Positions 1 to 15,000 of a stretch of DNA of 64,000 nt are shown here, piece by piece; the first letter of the stretch is position 1; each line of letters starts with the position of its first letter. Made by a program: the position numbers and the translations under genes. Origin of the DNA: Batillaria attramentaria (Eukaryota > Mollusca > Gastropoda > Batillariidae); contig JACVVK020000291.1 of the NCBI GenBank assembly GCA_018292915.2, positions 586,001 through 650,000 on the forward strand. The letters are read 5' to 3'. The notes under the pieces are model-generated. The model had not been told where the DNA came from. It saw only the letters and a program-made list of their open reading frames with translations, and ran no database searches.

Positions 1-3000
1 GTCAAAAACAGAGACATGACGTTCAGTGAAGAGGACATTCCTGCGGTAAGTCAAACATCTGCTTTTCTTTTCTTTTCTTTTATTTTAGGTTTTGTGTTTT
101 TTTGTGGCAGTCAGTGGTCTAGTGGTAAAGCGACTTTGTCACTAGTGCGAGACCTCAGGTTCGAGTCCCACTCTGGGCAAAGAATTTTTCTCGTATGTGG
201 CACTGTTCATACAATGCTGTGATGGAGGTCTGGACAATATTCTCGATGTACTGTTCTGAATTTTGTATGGATTGGGATGCTGGGGGGGTGGGGGTGGGGG
301 GGGGGGGGTTGCGTCCTTTCCACCACATATGTGGTGATATCAAAGATGGGGCAACAAGAAAAACACCAGCACAAATATTGGCCCCAGCTGGGATTCAAAC
401 TCACAAGGTCTTGACGGTGAGGGTGATAGAAGCACGTGATGCTGCCATGGAGGTCCGGATGACAATATTCTTGATACGCTGTTTGTGAGAGGAAACTTTT
501 CTTCTGCATGGTGATGAGGATGAGGGTGATAGTAGTATGATGCTGCAGTAAAGGTCTGGACAACAGTATCTTTACTATATCTCAGCCATCAGCTTCCTTT
601 TCAGAGCATGAAGGAGAGAACAGACATGTTTCATGAACTGCTGGAGGAGACCGCGAGTGCTGACTTCCCTGTGACCCTGTTGTTGGACTCGCTAGACCAG
701 CTGGACCCGGCTGACAACGCGCGACAGTTGACCTGGCTGCCGACGGAGCTGCCTGCTCATGTCAAGGTCATTGTATCCACACTGCCTGAAGAGCAGTATG
801 AGGCATTCCCCAAACTTCAGGTGAAAAAGTCCGGAGGCTTCTATTATTTCCATTTTTGTCTTTGCTTAGAGACCCTGGGAGTGGGCGAGGAGGGAGGTGT
901 GTACCAGATAATCAATCAGCTGAGGTGTTTATTACTAAATGCGGTGATCTAAATTTATGTTACCTGTATCGTCATTGTGATCACAATAATTTCAAGAATT
1001 GTAATTGATTCATTATGAGGATGCATTAATCACAAGGAATGAATGATTAAGTCGACTGGTCATCATTTACAGGAAAACAAAACCCCACCAACCAACCAAA
1101 TAAACAAAACAAGAACAAACAGCGCCTTTTTTAATCTGTTAGTATTTTATACCCAAGATACATTCTTTCAGTTTTACCATCTTTACAGCTATGCACTTGC
1201 CATAAAACCAAAACCAAAACCAGAAACCAGGTTTTGTTGAAATAAATAAATAAAAAAGTAATATGCAAATGAAAGGATCCACTTTCTTCATTTCAACAAT
1301 ACATAATACAATACACATTTCTGCAGGCCATTTATGAAGGAAAAAAGTCCAGCTTCTATGAAGTTCCCACACTTGGTGACTCCGACGTCAGCGGCATTCT
1401 GGACCAATGGTTGGCAGCCTCTAAACGTCAGCTGACCCCAGGTCAGAGGTCACTGGTGCTTTCAGCATTCAAACAGTGTCCGTTGCCGCTCTTCCTGAAA
1501 CTGTCTTTTGACACGGCCTGTAGATGGCGCTCATTCATGTCGCCAAGCGACACTGTACTGCAGGTGGGTTTTTGGATACCCTTTGATGACATTTTGAGTA
1601 ACTGTGCATGGTTCAAGCGAGAATGCATTTTGACCTCGCCTGAATTAAATTTACCCAAGTTTTTAAATTTAATTTTAACATTGCTTTTTTTTTTTACATC
1701 AACATTTGTTTCTTCATTGTGGTCAGTGCCATAAGGAAAAATTATGTAGTGTTTTTCAGTTTGCATAAATTCGAAAATAGTTTAACTAAAAATAAAACAT
1801 TAAGAGGGCTCGTCCGGGATTTGAACCCGGGACCTCTCGCACCCAAAGCGAGAATCATACCCCTAGACCAACGAGCCGCTCTGAGAGGGAACTTTTCTGT
1901 TCGAAACTTAAACAGCAGCTGTGGATAAGCCCCTGTCACCTTTCCTTACACAAGTATTGATTTTGTGCACAACATGTGTGAACAAGAGTTTGTCAAAGGC
2001 TGGGCTAGTTTTGCCTGTCAGTGACCATGTGGGGGTGAATGTCGCCAGTCCTACATGTCGCTAGTCCTGTGTGTCGACAGTCCCACTTCTAGAGTCCTTT
2101 GTGACTGTAGTTCAAATTCTCAGTAGTCCTACACTTGACAGTCCTACTTGTCCATAGTCCAAATTCTCAATAGTCCTACACTAGACTGTCCTATGTGTCC
2201 ATAGTCCAAAATCTTGATAGGCCTACACTTGACAGTCCTACTTGTCTACAGTCCAAATTGTCCATAGTCCTACACTTTTACGTCCTACGTGTTTGTAGTC
2301 CAAATTCTTAATAGTCCTACACTTGACAGTCCTACATGTCTAATGTCCAAATTCTCAGTAATCCTACACTTGACAGTCCCACATGTCTAATGTCCAAATT
2401 CTCAGTAATCCTACACTTGACAGTCCTACATGTCCATAGTCCAAATTCTGAATAATCCTACACTTTACTGTCCTAAATGTCCAAAGTCCAAATTCTCGAT
2501 AGTCCTGCACTTAACAGTCCTACGTGTCCATAGTCCTGCACATCTCCCCCCCCCCCCCCCCCTTCCTTTTTAAGAAACATCTTACTGTTTACTGGAGTAC
2601 ATGTAATACCTGAGGAACTTATTCTTGTTGTTCATTGTAGACTTTCTGTTCCTTTCTGTCAACTACAAGGAGTTTATATATGTTTAGGTTACTTGTTTTG
2701 TTTTCATATATATTTGCATCTATACTGTTTTGGGTTTGTTTGTCTTTTTCCAGGCCACTGTGCGAGATAGCATCAACGTCATGTTTTCCGAGCTGGAAAC
2801 AATGCACGGGAAGACATTTGTCAGTCGTGCTCTTGGGTATTTGACCGTCAGTACGTCACTGTTGTTTCATTCAGCTACAAACTCTTACAGCACTTTTCAA
2901 GAGAGAGAGAGAGAGCGAGCTATGAACATCTGAGTATCTAACAGCAAATAGAGAGAGAGAGAGAGAGAGAGAGCGAGCTATGAACATCTGAGTATCTAAC

Positions 3001-6000
3001 AGCAAATAGAGAGAGAGAGAGAGAGAGAGAGAGCTATGAACATCTGAGTATCTAACAGCAAATAGAGAGAGAGAGAGAGAGAGCTATGAACATACCAGTA
3101 GGCTGTGGGAACAAGGACCTCTCAAAATATAGACTGGTGAGCACATAGGGGTGGGGTGGGTGGGTGGGGGTTTAACGTCCCCTTCCACCACATACTTGTG
3201 ATATCAAAGACGGGGCAACGATGAAAAAGCCAGCACAAATATTTGGCCCCAGCCGGGATATAGAGGGCACATAGAGCTTTGGGAACAGACTGGTGGGAAC
3301 ATAGACTGGTGGTTACATAGGCCTGTGGGAACAGTCTGGTGAGAATATAGACTGATGGGAACATAGACTGGTGGGAACATAGACCTGTGGGAACAGACTG
3401 CTGATGACATAGACTGATGGGAACATAGACCTGTGGGAACATAGACTGATGGGAACATAGACCTGTGGGAACATAGACTGGTGTGATTAACATAGACTGG
3501 TGAAAACATAGACCTGTGAACATAGACCTGTAAAACATAGACCTGTGGGAACATGGACTGGTGGGATTAACATAGACTGGTGAAAACATAGACCTGTGGA
3601 AACATAGACCTGTGGGAACATGGACATGCTCCTGATAAAACTCTGACCAACCAACTCAGTAAATAATTGGAGACAATTCACTTGTTTGTAACAGGCCGCG
3701 GAGGTTTGACAGAGACGGAGCTGGAGGACGTATTGTCCTGTGATGATGACGTGCTGAATGACGTCTACACCTACTGGACACCCCCTGTGCGACGCTTACC
3801 TCCCCTGCTTTTAGTCAGACTGAAAGCGGATTTAGGACAGTACTTGGGTGAGTGTGGCTCCCCATCTTCATTGTTTTGTTCTTTTTTTAGGTTGACGTGT
3901 GTCAAACACTTGGAACTCTGTCCAAAAGACTCAAAACATCAAAGTGGTCGGGAAGTGTCTGAATGCACACTCATGGGTGACACACTTCCGTCTGGGTGAC
4001 GGAAATCCATTTTTTTTTCACCATCATCATATGGAAGTTCTGTTTTTTCGCAAAAAGAAACATCAGCATACTCTCTTGTGCTGGAGGTGAAAAACAGGGT
4101 GGAGTGTGGGACGCCATTGCTTGGGGTCATTTTCCCTGTCACTCATGCACACTCAGTTCCTGCTTTGCTCAGAATGACTTTACGTGGTTTTACATACACG
4201 TTGACATCTGTATCTGGGACATAGTTTACTATTGGTCTACGTACTGTGCAGTAGTGGTGTTTTCCAAATCATGCTGTGTGAGTTTTTTGGGTTGAAATTG
4301 CAGACATAATGTCTGTTTCATACAACATGACAGTGTGTATTGTGCTTGGTTAATGTGCAGTGGACCGTGGTGCAGATGGAGTGCGTGTGTTCTTCTGGTA
4401 CCACCGACAGTTCATAGAGGCAGCCGAGCAACGTTACTGTAATGACCTTGACACTCGCCTTGCCCTTCACACCAGTCTGTCACACTTCTTCGCTGGTACT
4501 TGGGCAAACGGTGAGACAAAAAGAATTAAGAACAGCAACACCCCCCTCTCCCTCCCCCAAAAGACACTCCCTCTCCCCCCCAAACAAAAAATAAACAAAA
4601 ACCAACCAAGCAACCAACCAACAAACAAACATCAACAACAAAAACAAAACAAAAACATCAACAACAAAAACAAAACAAAACAAACATCAACAACAAAAAC
4701 AAAACAAAACAAACAACCACAACAACAAGCAGCACAAGCAATACAGGTAGTATCTAACTTAAAAATGTAGTTAACACGTTGACAACCCAATTTGCATTCA
4801 TAAAAAAACAAACTTACAGAGCTTGAAGGTATGGTTTTGGGATGCTGTCCTAGCTTCGAAATGTTTGAGATATTTCTATTGGATACTTCGGAAGTTGTCC
4901 ATTCTCAGATGGGCTGTTTTGACATTTGCTCTCTCTATGATAAGGTCCCCATTTGGCATCTTTTGTACACTCTGTTTGGCTGCTGAGGTCCGATTTATAT
5001 CATAAGGTGCAGAACTAAATACAGTGTTAGCAAAACAAGTTTCTACCAGTCGAAGGGAGGCAACCCACTGTTAGTAGGCTTCAAGGGAAAGCTCTCAGCA
5101 TAGAGACTTTTAATCAAACGTTTGTTTGTTCCTGCTGGATATGTCTTCTAGGTAACCCAAAACCGTACACAGACAAGTCAGGAAAAGCAGGACAGGCAAA
5201 TCGCAACGTGGGGCAACAGCCTCTCAAGTTTGACCACTCCTTCAATCTGAGGAAGCTGAATAACCTCCCTTTCCACTCTGGCTTAGCACAGCAGAGAGAA
5301 ATGCTGAAAAAGGACTGCCTACTTAACTTTGCTTTTCTGCAGACCAAGCTACAAGCGTGTGGCGTGCGGTAAGTGGACAAATTTTTTAAATATCGTTAAT
5401 GACAGTCGATGCACTACCTTTTCTTAGTTTGCTGTGTAGTCCGTACTCACTGTGTTGTTTCCACTGAGTTCGAACCCTGGCTTGGGCCAAATATTTGTAC
5501 TGGCCTTTTTCTCGTTGCCCCGTCTTTGATATCACCCTCACCTGGTGGAAAAGGATGTTAAAATCCCAAACACCCATACGTGTCTGCACCCATCTCTTTC
5601 TCATTGATAGTCTTTGCACTTGCAGGAATTGAACCAAATATTTGTTCCGGCCTTTTTCTTGTTGCCCTGTCTTTGATATCATCCATATCACTGTCTGGTT
5701 TTAAGAGCACTCTTAAAACGTTTCTCTTTTGTAAAGCTTTCCAGTAATTTCCTGTGTCAGCAACTTGTCAGTTTCACCAGTGTATGTCTGTCAACTGTTT
5801 GTAAAATGTGCGTGAATGTCGGTGAGTGATTGGCGCATTGAGTTTACTCCAAAGAAATGCGCCCTACAAATGCCATTTATTATTATTATTATTATATCTG
5901 ATGGAAAAGTACATTAAAAAAATGGAATCCATGGAGACATCCCAGGGTTTCAAGTCCGTGTTGGGCACTGACTGAAGTTGGAAAAATCTCTTGACTGGGA

Positions 6001-9000
6001 TTTGAGCCCCGGTCTTCCGCATTGTGAGCCAAAGTGTTAACTTTGCACAGTGGCATCTGGTGTAGCTGACTCCTGTATATAGCTATCGATTTTTTTAAAA
6101 CCATTTCCATTTTTTTTTCTCCGTGTTTGCAGTTTACTGTATGCCTTTTCCCTACTCCTCTTCTTGTCAGTAAGTAACAGGGAAAGCGACCCCTGAGCCA
6201 GCAGGGACTGCGTGGGCCAAGGACGTTTTCCCATGCTTAGAGCATTAACTCCCCTTCTTCCATGAGTACATAATCTCATGAACATGGGTTCAGCTTTAGT
6301 TTTAGTTCCTGCTCTACATGTGACTAGTCTCCACTAAAGTGCCTTGTCTTTCTTCAGGCCTTTTTTTTTTGTTTTGTTTTTTTTACCACTGCTTTCAGTT
6401 TTGTTTCACTTTTTGTTTACAGTGCACTCCTGGATGACTTCAGTGCAGCACGCAAAGCCTTCCCCCGCGATGAAGATCTGAAGATGGTGGCGGAGACCTT
6501 GCAGCTGTCCCAGGATGCCCTGCAGTACGACCCTAAACAGCTGCCTTCTCAGATCCTCTGTAGAATTGTCTCGCCCAGAAAGGTAGGACATTACTTGTAA
6601 CACCATACGTAAAGCATAGCATGTCTTGAAACCCTGGGTATTCTCCCAAGATGGAAGCTGGCTGGGGCCAAATATTGTGCTAGCATTTTTCTTGTTGCCC
6701 CGTCTTTGATATCACCCTCAGTGCACTGGAAGAGGACGTTAAACTACCAAACACGTACCGCACCCTCCCAAGATGTAAAAATCATCTATTTACCGCAAAG
6801 TATTTGAGGTTATAATGACAGTTGCTACTTCGGAACTGCCACGAGCAGCCTCTCCCCGATTGTTTGTTTTGAGGAGCAGTTGACATTGCCGCCTGTCCCT
6901 TGTTGTAAGGTTTTCCGGATAGGGATTACCTTCAATGTGATTTTCTGGATTGGTTATAAGCTTTACCAGTTTCCACCCCTGCACTTGGCGAAATCCCTGT
7001 GTCAGAGTATGGTGCCACACAGTCTTACCATTATGTGCCACACAGTCTTACCATTATGTGCCACACAGTCTTACCATTATGTGCAACACAGTCTTACCAT
7101 TATGTGCCACACAGTCTTACCATTATGTGCCACACAGTCTTACCATTATGTGCCACACAGTCTTACCATTATGTGCCACACAGTCTTACCATTATGTGCA
7201 ACACAGTCTTACCATTATGTGCAGCACAGTTTTACCATTATGTGCAAGACAGTCTTACCATTATGTGCAGCACAGTTTTACCATTATGTGCCACACAGTC
7301 TTACCATTATGTGCAGCACAGTTTTACCATTATGTGCAACACAGTCTTACCATTATGTGCAACACAGTCTTACCATTATGTGCATCTGCCCGTTTTCCAG
7401 ATTGATAGTAAAGCTGGCATCTGAGGTCATTATGTGCCTTGTAGCTGATTATTCCCAGTCAGTATGTAGTCTGTGTGTTTCTTGCAGAGCCTGGAAGCTT
7501 TCCTACAGCAGTGCCGGAACTGTGATGACGTGTACTTGATGCCCAATAAGCAGCTTCTCACTCCCCCTGGTGGTCAGCTCGTCCACTCACTGGCTGAACA
7601 TACTGGTGATGTCACAGGGTTGGCCATGACGTCAGACGGCAAATTTGTCATCACATGTTTGTATATCAGTATTGCAGTCACTATTATATAGACTTACTGA
7701 CCCCTGTAGTGTAGTGGTTAGCACTTTGGACCATGGACCAGGAGATCTGGGTCTGAGTCCCAGCGAAAGTAAGCAGGATATTTTCCTATGTAGGCCCCTA
7801 CACAGAGCAGATGTGCTGTGGGTCCAGTGGGGAACCTGTTGACACACAGCTGAGACTCACCCACTTCACAGGTTGACTTTGGGGGTGCTTCCCTTGGTAT
7901 ATGACACATCTTAAGATGTGGATGATAACATGGCCAGCACCGCAGGTTCTGTAGTTCCTGGGCATGGTTAACACTGGGATATTTATGACAGGAAGTGTGG
8001 AATGTGGCCGTGTCCGGCAGTCCAAAACTACATGGACCTCCATCATCCTCATCTCCATCATCATGCATAATAAAAATTGCCCAAGTCCTCTGTTGATTCC
8101 TCCCATGACCTGGGAGGAACACTACTGAGCTGCAGGGGAAGAGTTGGGGCAGAAAAAAAATTGACTTTACATGAATCAACAGAAGAGATGTGTGAAAAAA
8201 AATCTTGTTAGCTGAACACTATGATTTAAAGAAATGATTTCAAATGGTGAAATAAAATTACTTTGAGAAAAAGGAATTGGAGAGAAAAATGCTTTGTGAT
8301 GAAAAAGAAAAAAATGTTAAGCATCTTGGAAACCAGTAATCTCGGAAGTCTGAATAATTTTGTTCCCTATATTGAGACGAATTAGCAGAGAGGGATGTTG
8401 CATGTTGTTGAGTGTGACAAACAAAACATAGAAAAATAGAAATATGAAATAAGAAATAAAGAGTATAAACATGAAAAGGGGAAATGATGGGTGGGTGGGT
8501 GGGTGTTTGGGGCTTAACGTCCTTTTCCACCACATAGGGTCATATCAAAGACAGGGCAACGATGAAAAAGCCAGCACAAATATTTGGCCCCAGCCGGGGA
8601 AATGATGGAGGTATGCAAACACACACACACGCACACACATGCGCGCGAGTACTGTTAAAATTGTACATAATATATTGACCAACCTTAAGTTGTATATTTT
8701 TTTTATTTTTTTTTACGTGCATACTTTTTTGTATCGGCGAGCTGAAAGGCAAATGTCCTGTGAGGATAATAAATATATCTTGTATCTTGTATTCCCTTTT
8801 CTCTTCACTACAGGCTCGGAAGACCGATCTATTTGCGTCATAGACGTAGTGGAAGGGAAACGAGTCAGAAAAATGGAGAAGGTAGGGAGGGACCCTGCAC
8901 ATGTGCACCTATGCTGCAACGACTCCATCATCGTCACAGACCCTGATGACTACATTGTGGCCTACACGTTAGTAACATACTCTCATATACATGAAAACAT

Positions 9001-12000
9001 CGCTAGGGAATGGTCTCATGTTTGTTATCTGAATATAAGTAATTCACATGTAAAGTTTGCTACGATTTTAGTGGTTAAAACGCTAGATCTATACTTTTTA
9101 AATGCACTGTTGAGGAGCGATCTAGAAACGATGATCTTTTGAGTTGACTGAACATTGTATCAGTGGTCATGCATTTTATATACATACATGTACATGAAAT
9201 GACTGTGCATACACATGTTTATGCTTGCTTGGTGAAAATGATTTACCTCACTTTCAGATCTAAATCTTTGATAATGCAAACCACTCTCATAACTCATGCT
9301 TTGTTAGGTTAAACACAGGTGTCCTTGCTTGGAAGGTGGAATCAGAGACGACTCGACCCCAGATCTGTTTCTGTGGCCCTGGTCGCTCTGTGATGGTGTT
9401 GCTTGAGGGACAGGACATCTCCTTGTACAGTGCAAAAACTGGACAGAAATTTGCTGCGATTGATGTACCCGGAGGTTTTAAAAAGGACTTTGATGGATAC
9501 GAACCAGCTACTGGTAAATGCTGCATTTATTCAAACTTTTTGCCTCTCTCTCTCTCTCTCCCTGTCTCTGTCTGTCCTAATTCACATTCTTTAGTTCAAT
9601 TCACCTAGTCACATAATAAATTTTGTTTGTTGGCAAAATTCAGTTCCCCCATCGATGAGTGCATCCTTGCCGTTGGAGATGGGGCTTGCGTGTCTCCATG
9701 ACCCCGAGAGCTATGCCGGCGGGAGATTCGTCTCCTGGTAGGGCCACCCATGCTGGACAGGTCGAAGGGTAGAGGCCAGACGAAGCGCACTCACTGGTCC
9801 TCCAGGTTGGGGGTTTGAGTAGGGCTAACAACCCAACTCTTTAAAAACAAAACCTGTTACAGAAACTACAACCACAGATCTACAACGCAACTTGGTCCAG
9901 GAAGAGTCCTCTCTAGTAGAGCCCATGACGCGAGCTGGTGAAAGCCCTCGGGAAGCCAGTGCGCCGACTACTCTTCTGACGGCCAAGACCAAAGCCAGGA
10001 TAGGGACCTGGAACATCCGAACCCTATACGAAACAGGAAAGACAGCACAAGTGAGTCAAGAAATGCATAGATACAATCTGAAGCTGCTCGGCCTATGTGA
10101 GACAAGATGGACAGGAACAGGACGCACTCGACTCGCCTCCGGAGACACCATCCTCTACTCCGGACACGAAGACGGCCAACCACACATGCACGGAGTAGCG
10201 TTGCTGATGACACCTGAAGCAACACAAGCACTATTGTCCTGGGAACCAGTGTCACCAAGGATCCTGAGCGCCAGATTCAACTCGAAGGGCAGGAAAGTCA
10301 CCATCCTCCAGTGCTACGCTCCCACCAACATGGCGGATGAGGAAGAAAAGGAGAACTTCTACGAGCAGCTCCAAGCCGTCCTCGACAAAGCACCGAGAAG
10401 AGACCTGAAGATCCTCATGGGAGACCTCAACGCCAAAGTGGGCACCGACAACACAGACAGAGAACTCATCATGGGCAAACACGGAACAGGGACACAGAAC
10501 GAGAACGGAGAGCTCTTCACAGAATTCTGCACCACCAACGACCTGGTCATCGGAGGCACCATATTCCCCCACAAGACCATCCACAAAACCACCTGGACAT
10601 CACCGGACGGAAGAACTGTAAACCAGATCGACCACATCACCATCGGCAGGAAGTGGCGAAGAAGCTTGCTGGACGTCCGAGCAAAGCGGGGAGCTGATGC
10701 AGCCTCAGACCATCACCTCGTCATTGCAGCGATCAAGATCAAGCTGAAGGCCTACAGAGACCAGGCGGACAGACCATCCCACAAGTACAACGTGCACAGT
10801 CTGAAGGAGAGCGTCAAGACCAACGCCTTCAAATGTGAGCTGAGGAACAGATTCAGCGCTCTCGACACACTACCTGAAGAGACAATCGAGAAGCACTGGC
10901 ACGACCTGCGAGAAACCTGGACAACAACATGCAGGGAAGTGCTGGGAAAGAAGACGAGACAACACAAAGAGTGGCTTACATCTGACACCTGGGACCTCAT
11001 CACAGAGAGGAAACGCCTGAAAGACCTGATCAACCACACTGACGACCAAGACCACAAACGCGACCTGCAGGCTCAATACTGGGACGTCAACCGGCAGGTC
11101 AAGAGGAGCGCAAGGAATGACAAGAGGAACTTCATCAACAACCTCACAGAAGAAGCAGAAACAGCAGCAGGACAACGGAACATGAAACGGCTCTACGAAA
11201 TAACAAGGACACTCTCTGGGAAAAATAACAACCCCACCAGACCAGTCAAAGACAAGAACGGACAAATCATCACCAAAGAGGAAGACCAAAGGACAAGGTG
11301 GGCTGAACACTTTAAGGAAACGCTCAACAGGCCTCCACCACCAGTCCCACCAGACATACCACCGACAGCCCAGCTACTCGACATCAGCACCAACCCCCCT
11401 ACCAAGACCGAGATCATCAAAGCCATCAAGTCCCTCAAGTCTGGCAAAGCAGCAGGCCCCGACGGCATACCACCAGAAGCCCTCAAGGCCGACATCCAGA
11501 CCTCCACCGACATGCTGCACCCGCTCCTGAGGAAGATCTGGGAGAGCGAGAGCGTGCCACAAGACTGGAAGAAGGGACACCTGGTAAAGCTGCCAAAGAA
11601 AGGGGACCTCTCATCCTGTAGCAACTGGCGAGGCATCATGCTCCTGTCCATACCAGGGAAGGTTCTCACCAGGATCATCCTGGAGAGGCTGAAGACCGCG
11701 CTGGACAAGACACTCCGGGAGGAACAGGCAGGATTCCGCAACGACCGATCCTGCACTGATCACATAGCCACGATGAGGATCATCATCGAGCAGTCCCTGG
11801 AGTGGCAGACCCCCCTGTACAGCACCTTCGTTGACTTCCAGAAGGCGTTCGACAGTGTTGACAGGGAGGTCATCTGGAAGCTGATGTCTCACTACGGTTT
11901 TCCACCAAAGTTTGTCAACATCATCTGACAGCTGTACGAAGATGCCACCTGCCAGGTAATCCACGACGGGAAACTGACAGAACCATTCACAGTACGGACC

Positions 12001-15000
12001 GGCGTTCGTCAAGGCTGCATCCTCTCACCCACAATCTTCCTGATGGTGGTCGACTGGGTCATGAGGCAAGCCACCGACGGTAAGAGGACAGGGATCCAGT
12101 GGACCTTCAGCAAACAGCTCGAGGACCTGGATTTCGCGGACGACATCGCCCTCCTCTCCCACAAACAACAAGATGCGCAGGAGAAGCTGAACAGAGTCGC
12201 CGAAGAAGCTGAGAAGACCGGCCTCAAGATCAACATCAGCAAGACCGAAGTCATGAGAGTCAACCACAAACAGCACGACCCCATCCAGCTGCACCAGGAA
12301 GACATCAAAGAGGTGGACAAGTTCATCTACCTCGGCAGCGTTGTCAGCAAGGATGGAGGAACGGACGAAGACATCAAGAGCCGCACCAACAAAGCCAGAC
12401 ATGCCTTTCGCACTCTGCGCCCCATCTGGAGATCCACAGCCCTATCCCTGCGAAACGAGATCCGGATCTTCAACTCAAACGTGAAGTCGGTCCTACTCTA
12501 TGGCTCGGAGACATGGCGCACCACCAAGACAGGCTCCCACAGGCTGCAAACCTTCATCAACAGATGCCTCCGCAACATTCTCAACATCAGATACCCACTG
12601 GTGATCACCAACCAAGACCTCTGGGAGCGAACAAGACAGGTCCCCATCGAGCAGGAGATCAAGAAAAGGAAATGGGGATGGATCGGACACACTTTGCGAA
12701 AGCCAACATCAAATGTCACCAGGCAGTCCCTTGATTGGAACCCCCAGGGAAAGCGCAAAGTGGGCCGACCGAAGCAGACCTGGCGGAGGAGTACGGACGC
12801 TGAAGCCAAGGCCGCCGGAACGACGTGGGCCGAACTAAAGAGGGCATCCCAGAACCGAGTGCGCTGGCGGAGTGTGGTTGCAGCCCTATGTTCCCCAGGG
12901 AATAAAGAGGACTAAACTAAACTAAACTAAAATTCAGTTCAGCCCTGGTCAGATTAGAGCCAGACAGAAGATAGGGGACACTGGAAACTTGCATTATTGT
13001 CCCTCTTGGAATCATTGTCACGGGTGCAGTGACCAACATCAGAATAGAATAACTCAAATGTTTTTTTAAAGAAACCGACATTTTGCTTGGAAGCTGCATT
13101 GCACAAGAACTTGGAAAACATGAATAAGTGATGGCAGAAATGTCTCAAAGGGAAAATGAAATTTTTTGAGTATATTTTCAAAAAAGAGACTTAAAAATTT
13201 GTAGAGTTTGTCAAAAAAGGTGATCGATTTTAGATGAAAGTCGCTATAAATCTGTACATTTGAACTTCACATCGAATCAGAGCTAAAAACTAACGCTAAA
13301 AATAACTACTCTGAGGCTATCGGAGTGTGTGCAAAAAAAAAAAAAAAAAAGAGTTGAAATCAAGAAAGGCGTGCATAGTGAGGCTGCGGCAATGATTCCA
13401 TGTGGTGTCCGGTCTCCTCTATTCACTGTCTCAGGATTACATGTAGATCCATCCAATTCCAATCAATATGACACAGGCAAACTACAGACAAAGCCCATGT
13501 GCCAGCACACTACATGCACTTGAAAAATACACAGCTGGGACTGACGTGTAGTTTTGTGTCATCAGGTAGTGAGAGGTATGCTGTTGCTACCTGTGGCTCC
13601 CAGGAGGTTGTGGTTGTAGTCGATGTCGTGGAGAAGAAGTTTGTCACCAAACGGCGCATGAGGCGTGACATCAGAGTCCATGACGACTCTGACTTCTCAG
13701 TGGAGGGTCTGGCCATCTCTGGTGATGAGAAATACGTCATCTGTGCCAACGCAGACGACAACGACGTTCACTTCCTTGATATACGCACCTTGGAAACTGT
13801 CAAGATCTACAAAGGTAAGGATTGCACTGAAAACTGAACTGTCGATCAGTTTCATCATCGACTCCACTGTGGTCCAGTGTTAGGCACTGTATGTGTGTGG
13901 TACCAGAGACAGCAGAGGGGGTAGTCTTGTATTCTCAGTGTAGCGTCACTGGTGTGTGCATTACATCCTGCTGGTCTAGCTTCTAAGCTCCCAGACCGAC
14001 CTCGGCTTATAACCGTAACAAGAGCATGATACCATTTAGATGTGTGCAAAATATGATCCATGTTGGAGCTGTTGTTGCTGTGATGGGAGCCAAAACATGA
14101 GCCAAAACATGCGCCAACTTCACTTGTAAGTGAAGTGACACGTTTGTCTAAAACAGACTATAGCTATGGCCAAGTTGCTGTTTGCTGTTGCTGCATGTGG
14201 TCGCTGGTGACATTACACGAGCTTACAAAGCACTAAAATACACATTGGGACGACCACTGACTCAGTAGTGGCAGCATCTGTTCAAAAGACATTTTTGACA
14301 TGGTGAGAGATGCGCATCCTGTAACATGCCGCTTTAGTCATGTGAAATGCAGTGACACCACATGGAAAACAAAGAAACGCATTGTTCTAAGACAGGGGAG
14401 AGAATAATACAGCGACATCAAATGTTTATCTTAGTGTGCATTTAACATTTCGCTTCATTGACCTTTCTTAAGTCAAAGAACATCAACACGTTTATTCAGT
14501 AATGTTTTCTTGTGTATATATTTTATTTTGTTTTTGCAGGGAAGCAGGCCGACTTTTCTGAAAAGTTCCGTGTGACACCAGACGGCCTTCACCTTTATCA
14601 TCCCAACAGGCGCGCCGTCAGAGTTTGGGATCTACAGAAAGCCCAGTCAGCATCATGTCTGCTTCACAATAACTCAGTACGTCTACGTTTCTTTCAGATT
14701 CTGATTTAGATCAGAAATGCAAACTGCATGAACATTTCACAATCCGACCATACCCTCCGCTCATCCAGTGAAATGCTCCTCAAAGTCCCTAGGCAAAATT
14801 TGAAATCTTTTGGCCAACGATGTTTCCGATTTACCATCCCAGTAGTCTGGTACTCCCTGCCTGCTAGCACGAGACAGCAACCTACTCTGCATGCAAGGCA
14901 TCCTTCAAATCAGATCTTAAAGCCTACCAGTTGTTCCACCTGGCATTCTAGTGATTCATAGTAACCATAGTACTGTACCTGCTGTGTAGGGATGTGTTTT

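Noticed and set aside
2035..2545. Regularly spaced repeats that could suggest a CRISPR array
   Set aside because: Units are contiguous, diverged and without unique spacers, in an intron of an animal gene.
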